From: Symbiodinium natans
Lineage: Eukaryota > Sar > Dinophyceae > Suessiales > Symbiodiniaceae
DNA: 64,000 nucleotides
Direction of reading: 5' to 3'
Assembly: GCA_905221605.1 (NCBI GenBank)
Contig: CAJNDS010000356.1
Span: 1-64,000, forward strand
The position numbers were made by a program, and so were the translations under genes. The notes beneath the pieces are model-generated. The model saw only the letters and a list, made by a program, of their open reading frames with translations. It was not told the origin of the DNA and made no database searches. Of the stretch, positions 31,901 through 40,069 are shown piece after piece (position 1 is the stretch's first letter; each line of letters starts with the position of its first letter).

Positions 31901-34886
31901 AGGGGGCTTATAAGTTCATTTTCAGTACGTGTTTAGGGGGTAGGGCTGATACACCCGGCCGTCCCCATGTGATGTTCCCTTTGGTAGACCTCATGTTATG
32001 TGCCTTGTGGGTGAATAGGCCGGCGAGGGAAGAACAGGTTCACTGGATACGGGATGTCTTCACAGTGCAGGTGGTTGTCGTGTGTACACAGGGTCTGCTA
32101 TCCAGTGAGCATTGCACATGATGAGCACACGAAGGATGTAGTCGGGGCGATTTTGGTAGCACTGGGTCCTCTCCCCCAAAACCATGCCCGATGACAACAC
32201 CCTTCAAGCACTTTCAAGTAACAACCTGAACTTTGGGCTATAGTGCAAGCTGACCTTTTCCCCGTAACGCATGCGACACGGGTGGGAAAAAAACCTAAAC
32301 CCTAAACCCTAAACTCTAAACCCTAAACCCTAAACCCTAGACCCTAAACCCTAGACCCTAGACCCTAGACCCTAGACCCTAAACCCTAAACCCTAAACCC
32401 TAAACCCTAAACCCTGCCCGGGAAGCTGGACCAGGCCTCTGAGGCGCTACCGGAGATTGATGTCTGGGGCATCAACGCCTACCGTGGAATCAGCTGCCAG
32501 TCTGGGCACGCTGCATCGCGTAGGGCTTATAGGGTTTAGGGTCTAGGGTTTAGGGTTTAGAGTTTAGGGTTTAGGGTTAACAACCCAAAGGGTTTAGGGT
32601 TTAGGGTTTAGGGTTCAGGGTTTAGGGTTTAGGGTTTAGGAGGTCATTTGGGCTTCGGAGGTTGGGTGACCAGACAGGTTTACATTTGTCGGGCGTTCCA
32701 CTGAGACCGGGTTGCAAATCAAGGGCGCGCCGTCCTACAAGTCGAGCTCAGCATGTGAGCGGGCTGAATCCCGCGCCTCTCTAGGTTGCCTTGGGCGGAA
32801 CATTTGCAAATTTGCTGTGGAAGCGATACCTAACCCCAAATGTGAGCCAGATATCACGGTGTCGATTGAGAAAGCAATACCCCAAACCCTAAACCCCGAT
32901 ACCCTCAATGAAATGTCTCAGTCCTGGTCCCAGCCCCTAGGTTTTGCCGCGAGCTCATGTCAGGTTTCGGCAACATGTTCAACCAGTACGACGGGATTAC
33001 CGGCAAGCCCATGTACTTAGGCCGCGAGTCTGCACTTCTCCATGTCATGAAGGCACGAAAACTGGGGTCCGTCGCACGGACTTCTGAGGGGTGTGCGCCT
33101 CGAATCCCCCGAGCGTGAGTGATTATTAGCCCTCAACCCTAGAAACCCTAAGCACCCTGACAATCCTACAAACCCTGAAAACCCCACAAAACGCAACAAA
33201 GGCTAGAAACCCCAGAAACCCAAAGCCCTAACCCCCCCCCCCAGGCGAGTATGGTGCCGATGCCTACAACTCCAAGATTCCCGGTGAGGACCGTGAGTCC
33301 CAGGCCAAGGCGACCAAGGAGCTCACGGTTCCTTGGTGGCAGCTTCGTCTGGAGGTCCCGAGCTCACAACATAAGCCCCTCAACAGTGGAATCTACGCAG
33401 GATCCTCAGAGCGATTGGGCAAATAGCAGCCTCTCCCCCTGAGGAAGAAATCATCGGCCACAGCTCTGTCTTGAATCGCTGCTTGGGATGATTATGATGT
33501 TGATGTATACAGAGGGCTGCAAAAGGGTTTAGGGCTTAGGGTTTAGGAATCTGTGCAGCGTTGGTCTTCAGAAGCCGTTTGTAGTTGAAACCTCGTGGGT
33601 GTGTGGAGCCGGTTTTCAATGTTTACTTGCCCGTGGCCTGGCAGAGTTGATCAGTACTGCAGAATTTGTCAAGGCGGTGTCAACAAAGTGGAATTTCCAG
33701 TCCAAGAGTTCCAATGACCCTAAGACCCAAACCCTAAACCCCAAACCCTAAACCCCAAACCCTAAACCCCAAACCCTAAACCCTAAACCCTCAACAACAG
33801 GTGGCTCTTGCATCGGCGGCTTCGTCTTCGAATTCAGTGGCTCAACTGATGGAAGTGAGTTGTTTGGATGGCTAAGGATGCGTGGTTTAGGGTTTAGGGT
33901 TTAGGGCTTAGGGCTTAGTTTAGGGTTTGTTGCTGCAAGCCTGCTGCAAAAGGATTTGTTGCTGCTCCCAGCTAGCTTGTCCGAAACTGGTTTCTAAAAC
34001 GGGTTTACATGCAGCCAGAAGGCTCACTCAGGGGGCGGTTTCTGTCATCACGGTGCACCGAGCCAACATGCTGACACCCCCGCCCGTACAAATCGGACAA
34101 CTCCTAAGCTACGGTTTAGGGTTTAGGGTTTAGGGGTACCCTCTCCAAGATGACGAGTGGCACAAAGACAATGACGGCAGCCCTGACGATCACGACACGG
34201 GCGGCGTGGCCCCTGGCGGTGGCCCCTACCCGGACAGAACCTTCAACGAGGATCCTGGAGAGAAAACGTTTTTGCGATGTGCATGTTTCCGGGGCCGGAT
34301 GGGTTCTGAGGAGTTGTTGAGCTTGTCAAGGGACTACAGGAGGGGGTTATTTAGATGTTATCCAGGGGGCTACTTAGGTATATGAGGACTATATATGGCA
34401 TATATAGGGGGTCAAAAAGGGTTATGCATCAAGGGTGGGTGCACAAGGTACCATAGGCATCCGTGTGGCAGAAGCAGGAGTGGTGGGGCCTGGTCACGAT
34501 TGACCGAGAGATTCGGCCAGCTGGCAGCCTGGGCGGCACATGGGGCTTGTGTCGCTAAACCCTAAACCCTAAACCCTAAACCCTAAATTCAGCCAACACA
34601 ACATTTTTGTCATTCACAGGCATCCCGTTTTCAATTTACATTCGTTTCCCCAGACACACACCCAACACCCTATCTTTGAACGATTTTTTTTGAGTACCGA
34701 GTGTAGCCCCTGCAAGTGCGTCTTCCAGTCAGCTAAGCACATGGCAAAAACGAGAACCTCAATCCTCAACCCTAAACTCCTAAACCCTAGAACCTAGGAA
34801 CCTGAATCCTCCGAGACCAAGGCAGAGAGTACGGCATGACGGAGCTGCCGCAAGCGCTTGCGCAGGTCGAGGCCCTGACTGGCTGA
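24960..34886 (+). CDS. Modular glycoside hydrolase (clan GH-A TIM barrel) with Cys-rich N-terminal modules
   Basis: A split gene. Exons I can place: 24960-25054, 25104-~25160, 25713-~25843, 25887-25997, 26930-~27000, ~27454-27535, 27731-27839, 28085-28210, 28622-~28695, 28814-29033, 29248-29367, 29628-29663, 29806-29863, 30449-30528, 31099-31129, 31214-31301, 31610-31667, 32435-32495, 32964-33020, 33245-33327, 33801-33839, 34150-34250, 34478-34519, and 34830-34886 with TGA stop. Most catalytic-domain joins keep frame and restore conserved text. Order of modules: PAN/apple-like, Cys modules A and B, Pro/Thr linker, catalytic barrel. Probably secreted or cell-surface, acting on a polysaccharide; substrate unknown. 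The 5' end and signal peptide were not found, and the N-terminal modules could belong to a separate gene. One small exon between 33327 and 33801 may be missing (candidate 33658-33715). Confidence 0.8.
26830..26922 (-). repeat. CCCTAAA array before exon 26930
   Basis: About twelve C-strand units, ending 8 bp before the exon. Confidence 0.95.
26930..27839 (+). CDS. Cys-rich module A (three exons)
   Basis: 26930-27000 encodes [15 protein letters not shown]; 27454-27535 encodes [20 protein letters not shown] then EVNENCC; 27731-27839 encodes [15 protein letters not shown]. Each aligns with module B (28622-29033), so the pair arose by duplication. Module A has an intron between the ESFGHVC and TSDILC blocks that module B lacks. 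Donor at 27840 is GT. Family not recognised. Confidence 0.6.
27566..27595 (+). repeat. TTTAGGG array
   Basis: Three G-strand units in the 5' part of an intron. Confidence 0.85.
27928..28076 (-). repeat. CCCTAAA array (longest clean C-strand array)
   Basis: About twenty units, nearly perfect, ending 9 bp before the exon starting 28085. Confidence 0.97.
28085..28210 (+). CDS. Pro/Cys-rich exon of the glycoside hydrolase gene
   Basis: Encodes [20 protein letters not shown] then [20 protein letters not shown]. Bracketed by CCCTAAA (left) and TTTAGGG (right, 28221-28270). Confidence 0.55.
28221..28270 (+). repeat. TTTAGGG array
   Basis: Seven G-strand units just after exon 28085-28210. Confidence 0.9.
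28273..28375. mobile_element. Family-2 foldback element
   Basis: GACGAAAATAAAGGGGACACC at left, core CCTAAATCGTAGGATTCCC, right end GTGCGGAAACCCCC. Inserted in an intron. Confidence 0.6.
28622..29033 (+). CDS. Cys-rich module B and Pro/Thr linker (two exons)
   Basis: 28622-28695 encodes [20 protein letters not shown] then GRCD; 28814-29033 encodes [20 protein letters not shown], then [15 protein letters not shown], then a linker rich in Pro/Thr/Ser ([20 protein letters not shown]). The linker leads into GKRIQ, which joins the first catalytic exon ([15 protein letters not shown]) across an intron starting at 29034. Confidence 0.65.
29156..29243 (-). repeat. CCCTAAA array before the first catalytic exon
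   Basis: About ten C-strand units, ending 4 bp before exon 29248. Confidence 0.95.
29248..34886 (+). CDS. TIM-barrel catalytic domain of the glycoside hydrolase
   Basis: Blocks in order: [145 protein letters not shown] and the C-terminal [15 protein letters not shown]. The Asn-Glu pair in WSIGNE (Glu codon 31219-31221) is the acid/base of clan GH-A, and Glu in GEYG (codon 33247-33249) fits the nucleophile. Composition resembles the GH2 TIM-barrel group and GH72-like glucanosyltransferases; I cannot decide between them. Donors: GT at 29368, 29664, 33328; GC at 29864, 30529, 31130, 31302, 31668, 32496, 33021, 33840, 34520; GA at 34251. Both catalytic glutamates lie next to an exon junction. 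Confidence 0.85.
29370..29572 (+). repeat. TTTAGGG array (about 200 bp)
   Basis: Over twenty-five G-strand units with TTTAGGGG variants, beginning directly after exon 29248-29367. Confidence 0.97.
29736..29772 (-). repeat. CCCTAAA array
   Basis: Five C-strand units upstream of exon 29806. Confidence 0.9.
29906..30068 (+). repeat. TTTATAGGG array (9-bp variant)
   Basis: About seventeen regular 9-bp units GGGTTTATA, 40 bp after exon 29806-29863. A distinct homogeneous variant of the 7-bp telomere motif. Confidence 0.97.
30268..30308 (-). repeat. CCCTAAA array
   Basis: Six C-strand units upstream of exon 30449. Confidence 0.9.
31676..31795 (-). repeat. CCCTAAA / CCCTGAAAA array
   Basis: C-strand units at the 5' side of an intron, an exception to the usual orientation. 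Confidence 0.85.
31823..31940. mobile_element. Family-3 foldback element
   Basis: AGGTTCATGGTCAGTGGTAC at the left; ACTGTACTTATAACTGTACTG and GGGCACCTAGGGGGCTTATAAG inside. Right end degenerate. Confidence 0.55.
32292..32416 (-). repeat. CCCTAAA / CCCTAGA array
   Basis: About seventeen C-strand units, ending at the right copy of the 20-bp direct repeat. Confidence 0.95.
32528..32641 (+). repeat. TTTAGGG arrays
   Basis: Two G-strand runs (32528-32577, 32589-32641) after exon 32435-32495. Confidence 0.9.
33524..33547 (+). repeat. TTTAGGG units
   Basis: Three G-strand units inside the intron that follows exon 33245-33327. Confidence 0.7.
33727..33795 (-). repeat. CCCTAAACCCCAAA array
   Basis: C-strand 14-bp higher-order unit (CCCTAAA + CCCCAAA), ending 6 bp before exon 33801. 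Confidence 0.9.
33883..33930 (+). repeat. TTTAGGG array
   Basis: G-strand units following exon 33801-33839. Confidence 0.85.
34555..34590 (-). repeat. CCCTAAA array
   Basis: Five C-strand units in the last intron of the glycoside hydrolase gene. Confidence 0.9.
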
Positions 34887-35160
34887 GCATCGATATCTCT
34901 CCTGCCAGCCGCGTGTCAAAATGCGGCTGCCTGTAAGGCCGTTTAATATTGCATGCACGTATGTCGGCTACACAAATTAAGCGTATTGGCGTACATTGCT
35001 GTATATTTACAAAAAGATCTATGTTTATGTCTTTATATTTCTGTATAGAAGATGAACACCTCGGCATTGACGCGTGGCCCAATTCTTGTGGCTGTAGGCA
35101 AGCCCTGAGGGCTGCTCCGCAGCGCGTAGACTCGTGGCGCTTGGAAGCCTCACGCCACAG
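34887..35160. other. Spacer after the glycoside hydrolase gene
   Basis: No gene recognised. Confidence 0.4.
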
Positions 35161-35166
35161 ATCAGC

Positions 35167-35225
35167 GGTTTAGGGTTTAGGGTTTAGGGTTTAGGGTTTA
35201 GGGTTTAGGGTTTAGGGTTTAGGGC
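35167..35225 (+). repeat. TTTAGGG array
   Basis: Eight perfect G-strand units. Confidence 0.97.
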
Positions 35226-35795
35226 GCACGGCTCTTGCGGCCGGCATTCTTCCTTCTTTTGCAGGCGATCTACGTAGAATGGGGTGCGAAATCGTGACCT
35301 TTACATACCATTCGTTCTTCATGCTGTACCTCGAGCAGGATGAGGTGTAGAAAGGGCAACGACTATAGAGCATACAGTAGTGCTCTGCGCGGCGGCCCAC
35401 TACGGAAGAGTGCGACGGGCCCTTGCGGCCCTGCTGCACAAAGTCAGCGAAGCAGGCTGCGCTCGTATTGAGTTACTTCCCTTTCTGTACAGAAGTGGCA
35501 GAGATCCACAAAGACGGTCTCTTGCTTTTTGTCCGAAGGCCGTGCTAGGTTTGGCGACGTCACGTCGGTCCATTCGTGCAAGAGATCCTATCAGTATCTC
35601 GACGTGCGGCTCTGCCTTGGCCTGCAAGCACTTGGGTTGGGATGCTGCATTTCATATGTCATCATGGCTTCAAGCCCTAGTCGCTTCTTCCTGGAATGAG
35701 AGCGCCTGCCCAAAGTGCGGAAGCAGGCACAGCCTCACATCCTAGCGCGGTCTGAGGGTGCAAGTAAGTTGCTCTCGGGACGATATAAGGGCCTC
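35226..35795 (+). other. Open stretch, no family recognised
   Basis: A 121-codon frame at 35380-35745 on + has a CPKC-type end (ESACPKCGSRHSL) but no second Cys pair. Could contain exons; not assigned. Confidence 0.3.
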
Positions 35796-36193
35796 TCTAG
35801 GGTTTAGGGTTTAGGGTTTCGGGTTTAGGGTTTAGAACAGAGCATCCGGGTTTTAGGGATGGCCGGCTTTCCGGTCATTTCCAGAGCAGAAGACTTGCAA
35901 GCCGCTAGCGGCCAAGACTTTTTTTTTAGGCGTTTTGGTAGCTGCAGGGCATGGAATTCGTTTCTACAAAAGCTGTGCAAGAAAGTTAAAGGCCAGGGCT
36001 TTGCTGCACTGCTGCGGGCTCAGAAGCTGCGTTGCTGGTCCTGGCTTGCTTAAGTTGCAGAATATATATATATATATATGTATATTTATTTATGTATAGA
36101 TGTAATGTTAATGAAAATGAATAGTAAGACGCTCGTAATCATACCAGTTCCTTAGTGATGCTTGCTTGCCTCTGAGTTTTTGGGAGGTTGTTT

Positions 36194-36246
36194 CCTAAAC
36201 CCTAAACCCTAAACCCTAAACCCTAAACCCTAAACCCTAAACCGTA
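36194..36246 (-). repeat. CCCTAAA array
   Basis: Seven C-strand units. Confidence 0.95.
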
Positions 36247-36248
36247 AA

Positions 36249-36333
36249 GGAGGTTTATGCCAAACCGGGGCTCTCGCCATGTGGGCTGGCTCAAGGCAAA
36301 TGCAGAGCTGGAAACCAAAAGTACCACCTCGTT
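36249..36333 (+). CDS. Exon-like segment predicted by flanking arrays
   Basis: Stop-free, reads EVYAKPGLSPCGLAQGKCRA then GNQKYHLV. Bracketed by CCCTAAA on the left and TTTAGGG (36334-36412) on the right. No family recognised. Confidence 0.35.
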
Positions 36334-36412
36334 CTAGGGTTTAGGGTTTCGGGTTTGGGGTTTAGGGTTTAGGGTTTAGGGTTTGGGGTTTAGGGTTTAG
36401 GGTTTAGGGTTT
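36334..36412 (+). repeat. TTTAGGG array
   Basis: About eleven G-strand units with TTTCGGG and TTTGGGG variants. Confidence 0.95.
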
Positions 36413-36921
36413 GAACTTCAGTGAAGTCTGTACGCGATCAAGACACAGAAGTGTAACAATCTCATGACTGCTTGACTGCCTGATGCTGACTGCTGGCATC
36501 CTCTGAGCGCCAGTTTGGAGCCGCAGACTGCGCAGTCCCATGAGTCGAATGCGCTTGATGGTGTTGACGTCCGTGGCAGCTTGCGCTGCCAGACAGCACA
36601 AGGATTCACGACGATCGTCAGGGTCTCGGCAGCCCGTCGTGTAAGACCAGGTAAGACCAGAATCCGGAAATTTCTGAGACCCCGGACAGGGACGCACTCA
36701 CTCCTGAAAGAAATCGACAATCACAAGCTCGGCCCCGGGATGTGAAACGACATGCTTTTCGCCAGCATGGTTCCACCTTGAAATCTTTTCGCATGCCCTG
36801 GCGCATGTCATGTTCGTTTACATATGGTTGTAGGGTCAAATTTGGAGAGCTCCGGTTGCCGGGGCAAAATGGTTGGTTCTACCAAACTACTGCATATACA
36901 ATGGCACGGTGGTCATACCTT

Positions 36922-37022
36922 AGGACGTTCCCCCTCTACTAACTAACTGTCCTTAACAAGGATTCTCATAGGGGGTACTAGAATCCCTGTTAAGGACTGT
37001 TTGTATAAGGGGGAACATCCCA
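36922..37022. mobile_element. Family-1 foldback element
   Basis: AGGACGTTCCCCCTCTACTAAC and TTTGTATAAGGGGGAACATCCC are inverted ends; inner halves CTGTCCTTAACAAGGATT and AATCCCTGTTAAGGACTG. Flanks GTCATACC and GTCGCACC match at 6 of 8 positions. Confidence 0.75.
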
Positions 37023-37120
37023 AGTCGCACCTTGTGTCTTGGGTTGGCCAGAGTCTGGGAACAGACCGGGCCCAATATTTATTCTTCCGTTATTTCCTTC
37101 ATGGCTCATGTAACATGGGT

Positions 37121-37217
37121 TTACGAAAAAATTGGAAACCCCCCAATTTCAATCTCAAATAGTAGGATTCCCTGAAAAATGAGGACTCCAAGAAGGTACC
37201 CTTATTCTCGGAAACCT
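37121..37217. mobile_element. Family-2 foldback element
   Basis: Core TCAAATAGTAGGATTCCC, AGGACTCCAAGAAGGTACCC, right end TTCTCGGAAACC. Confidence 0.6.
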
Positions 37218-37779
37218 CCACATGTGGTGGCCTAGCAGCCAAGCAGCTAGGCAGCTCAAAGAAGACTTCCGACTCTATGGGTTTAGGGCTTAGGCTTTGG
37301 CATTATGTTTTGTTGTTATGATCCTCAAGAATCGTGTGCATGTACGTATAATTCGGAAAATAGCAACGACAACGGTCATGATGGTCATACTAAGCCCTGA
37401 ACCCTAAACCATACTAACAAGAATGAACAATAGCAGAGGCTCTCCTGGGATCCCCAAGAAGCTTCCTGGCGTGCGAGAATCGTCCTGGCGCGCGCCGGCC
37501 TCTGTCTGGGCGCAGAGCAGCCGCGCAGGAACTGACAAGCAGCTGAAGTTTGTTGCTGCCTTCAGTTCCTGGTTCTTAGTAGGGAATTAGGAAGTTCGGC
37601 AATCCTATAGAAGCCCTTACAGGGCTTTGTAGGGGGACAGAAGGTATGTAACTCCCTGGCCCCGGCCCGATTGAGATCTGGCCTCTTTAGAGCAGACAGC
37701 CCCTGCCAGGAGTTGGAAGGGGTGCGCCTGCACGCCTGCCGTGCGGTGCTCCACCTGAGCATTGTCCCACAACCTGCGC

Positions 37780-38306
37780 CTTCCAGCGCTGGCATCCCGG
37801 GACCGGGCCTTCCCCCTGGTGTGCTCTCTCTGAATTTCCTGGGTTGGACCATTGGTGGCAGTTTTGCCATTGAGTGGGATGAGAGCCCCTTTGGCAAGTA
37901 CATGGAGGCCGGCTTCTGGGTGACAAGATAGTAGTATAGGAATGGAGGACCACTCATTGTTAATCATCGCATCCGTCACTGACTACATCGAAAGCCTGCT
38001 TTGGGGTGTGTTGGGGTTACTCTGACTCCTGTCAGACTTTTTCGAATCGTGTTAGCCCAATTTTGTAGCGCTCGGGGTAGCGATCCCCAATTTCTCAGTC
38101 ATTCAGGTACCCTAAACCCTATATACACCCTCAACCCCTATACCCCTAAACCCCTAAACCCCCAAACCCCAAACCAGGTCGGCCTCCTGAGCAGTCTCGT
38201 ACTAGCTGCGGGCGCCTGGGGTGCTTGGGCCTCTCATGTTTGGGTGGACAGCACTTCTTCGTGCGAGGGGGGCCGCCAGGTGTGGGGATTGCCCACCTCA
38301 CAGTGT
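37780..38306 (+). CDS. NXD1-like protein (acetoacetate-decarboxylase fold), two exons, partial
   Basis: Exon ~37780-37917 encodes PGLPPGVLSLNFLGWTIGGS then FAIEWDESPFGKYME. A GC donor (GAG|GCC) and the acceptor AAACCAG join it in phase 0 to 38178-38306: VGLLSSLVLAAGAWGAWASH, VWVDSTSSCEGGRQVWGLP. The pattern GWTxGG..DESPFGxYxE..SLV..GAWASHVWVDS..C..GR.VWGLP matches NXD1 of plants and algae, which is needed for neoxanthin formation and has an acetoacetate-decarboxylase fold. Peridinin of dinoflagellates derives from neoxanthin, so a pigment role is possible, but related proteins have other functions. The N-terminus and the C-terminal third were not found. A CCCTAAA-type array (38107-38177) ends directly at the second exon's acceptor. 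Confidence 0.65.
38107..38177 (-). repeat. CCCTAAA / CCCCTAAAC array at splice acceptor
   Basis: C-strand units (CCCTATATA, CCCCTAAA, CCCCAAAC) running into ACCAG, the acceptor of the NXD1-like exon. Confidence 0.85.
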
Positions 38307-38384
38307 GACTGGTCAGATATAGCCCTGCAGTTTTTGTACACTTCCATGAGTACGACTTATGACTTGCGATTAGTGTATTACGAC

Positions 38385-38700
38385 TATTGAATGCTACTAC
38401 CGGCAATACTACCACCAGCACTACTGCCATCACGACTACGACTCTTCCTCTTCCTTCTACTACTACTACTACGACGACGACGAATTACGATTTCTATGAT
38501 ATTTTCTATGTCTATTACTATATCCTCTGCGATTACTTATTCTTATTACTATTCGCATCTACTTTTTTGGCTAGTACCTTTTCCTACTACTTTTACTGTT
38601 ACGAAAGTTACTGCATACCAGCTGCTAATTCTTCATCGCTCATCACAAACTTTTAACAGTACCATCACGATTGCGGAGTACTATCACGATTGACTAATGC
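38385..38700. repeat. ACT/TAC trinucleotide-rich region
   Basis: Diverged CTACTA/ACGACG triplets; open frames of Thr, Tyr or Leu come from the repeat. Confidence 0.7.
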
Positions 38701-38987
38701 GCTAAGGAGTCTTTCAGAGTCAGCAGCGTCAAAGAGACTGGGATGAGACAGGGTCACACTCATGAAGACAGGCTTCTAGGGTTTTCACTTTTGGGGGACA
38801 TTAGGATCGTTGAGAGATGCCACTAGCCATAGCAATTGACGACCTGATGTCCCCGGACCGAGCGTGCAAAGTAAGGTGACATCAGCATGGAGACTTCAGC
38901 AGAGGATGGGAAGGCCGCATGGAAAAACGGTAGTTTTCAAGTTTGACCAGGAGTGATTCGGATCACATCCTCTAAGGTTTCAGTGTA

Positions 38988-39028
38988 ACCCTAAACCATA
39001 AAACCCCAAACCCTAAACCCTAAACCAA
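38988..39028 (-). repeat. CCCTAAA array
   Basis: C-strand units followed by open sequence (39030-39190) with no recognised domain. Confidence 0.8.
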
Positions 39029-39485
39029 GTTGTGAAAGGTGCTGGGTTTTGGTTACGCCCCGCTCGTACACATCGGGGACGGCTGCGGGCCTTTGGGTCG
39101 CGTGGATCGCAGTGCTCGCGTCACTGTGGGCCATTTGCCTTGGCCGGGCAAGGATAGCAGCGCAGCGGCTGGGCACAGACAGCTGTACTTGTCGCATCAG
39201 CCAGGATCACCCTAAATCCTAAGCCCGGAACAGAAATCCAAACCTGCCCAGATTTCCGAAAACTTTGGATGTTGGGGTTTTGCTTCGTGTTGACCTCGAG
39301 GCTTTTTCTTTTTTGGCGGGGGGAAGGGGGGGGGGGGGTGAGGGGTGGGGGTGGGGTGAGGTGTATATATTTTACAGAATGTGACAAAAGAATGAGACTC
39401 ATAACAACACACAACACATGCATGCATGCCACTATATGTAGAAATTATATTTAGATATAGATATATGATTCAGAGTTTAGGATTC

Positions 39486-39755
39486 GCCCTGCCTTCAAAA
39501 CTATTGGTTTTACCAATGTTTTCGAAAGGCTTCCTTCAAAAAACAACGACGTTTCCCGAGAGTGGCCTCGCAGAAACATCGGTTTTCCGATTGTTTTTTG
39601 AGAGTGGCCTTCCAAAAACTTTGGTTTTACCGATGTTTGTTGAAGGCATGCTGGCGAGAACAATGTGTTTTTGTTTTTTTCCTGAGGGTGGCCTCGCAAA
39701 AAGCTTTGGTTTACCGATGTTTTTGTGGGCATGCCTTCCAAAAACATTGGAACGA
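39486..39755. repeat. Imperfect ~55-bp tandem repeat
   Basis: Five diverged copies of a unit like TTTTACCGATGTTT..GAAGG..GCCT.CCAAAAAC. The open frames across it repeat GLPKT/SEKG peptides and are unlikely to be genes. Confidence 0.7.
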
Positions 39756-39815
39756 CCTCAACGTCGTCTCCATTTCGAAACTAAATGGCTGGGCACATCG
39801 GAAGAGAATGAAGGA

Positions 39816-39996
39816 TTGGGATGTTCCCCCTTATACTAACAGTTTGGGATGTTCCCCTTATACTAACAGTCCTTTATAGGAAGGGGACTGTTCGTACAAG
39901 GGGGGACATCCCAACTAACAGTCCTTGATGAGGATTAGAATAAGGGGGTACTATGATCCCCATTAGGGACTGTTAGTATCAGGGGGAACATCCCAA
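39816..39996. mobile_element. Composite of two family-1 foldback elements
   Basis: Outer ends TTGGGATGTTCCCCCTTATA and TGTTAGTATCAGGGGGAACATCCCAA. Inside lies a second, shorter element with its own ends (TTGGGATGTTCCCC at 39842 and GGGGGGACATCCCAA at 39900-39914). Outer flanks ATGAAGGA and GGGAAGGA match at 6 of 8. Confidence 0.75.
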
Positions 39997-40027
39997 GGGA
40001 AGGACAGCTACCGGACCGATGCGAGCA

Positions 40028-40061
40028 GTTTAGGGTTTAGGGTTTAGAGGTTTAGGGTTTT
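40028..40061 (+). repeat. TTTAGGG array
   Basis: Four G-strand units. Confidence 0.85.
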
Positions 40062-40069
40062 GTTCTTAG

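Larger units (their letters stand above)
31651..32437. repeat. Intron flanked by exact 20-bp direct repeat
   Basis: CCGGGAAGCTGGACCAGGCC occurs at 31651-31670 and again at 32418-32437, once at each border of the intron between TGKLDQ and ASEALPE. Splicing at CAG|GC in the left copy and CAG|GCC in the right copy removes 31668-32434 and leaves one copy. Confidence 0.85.
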
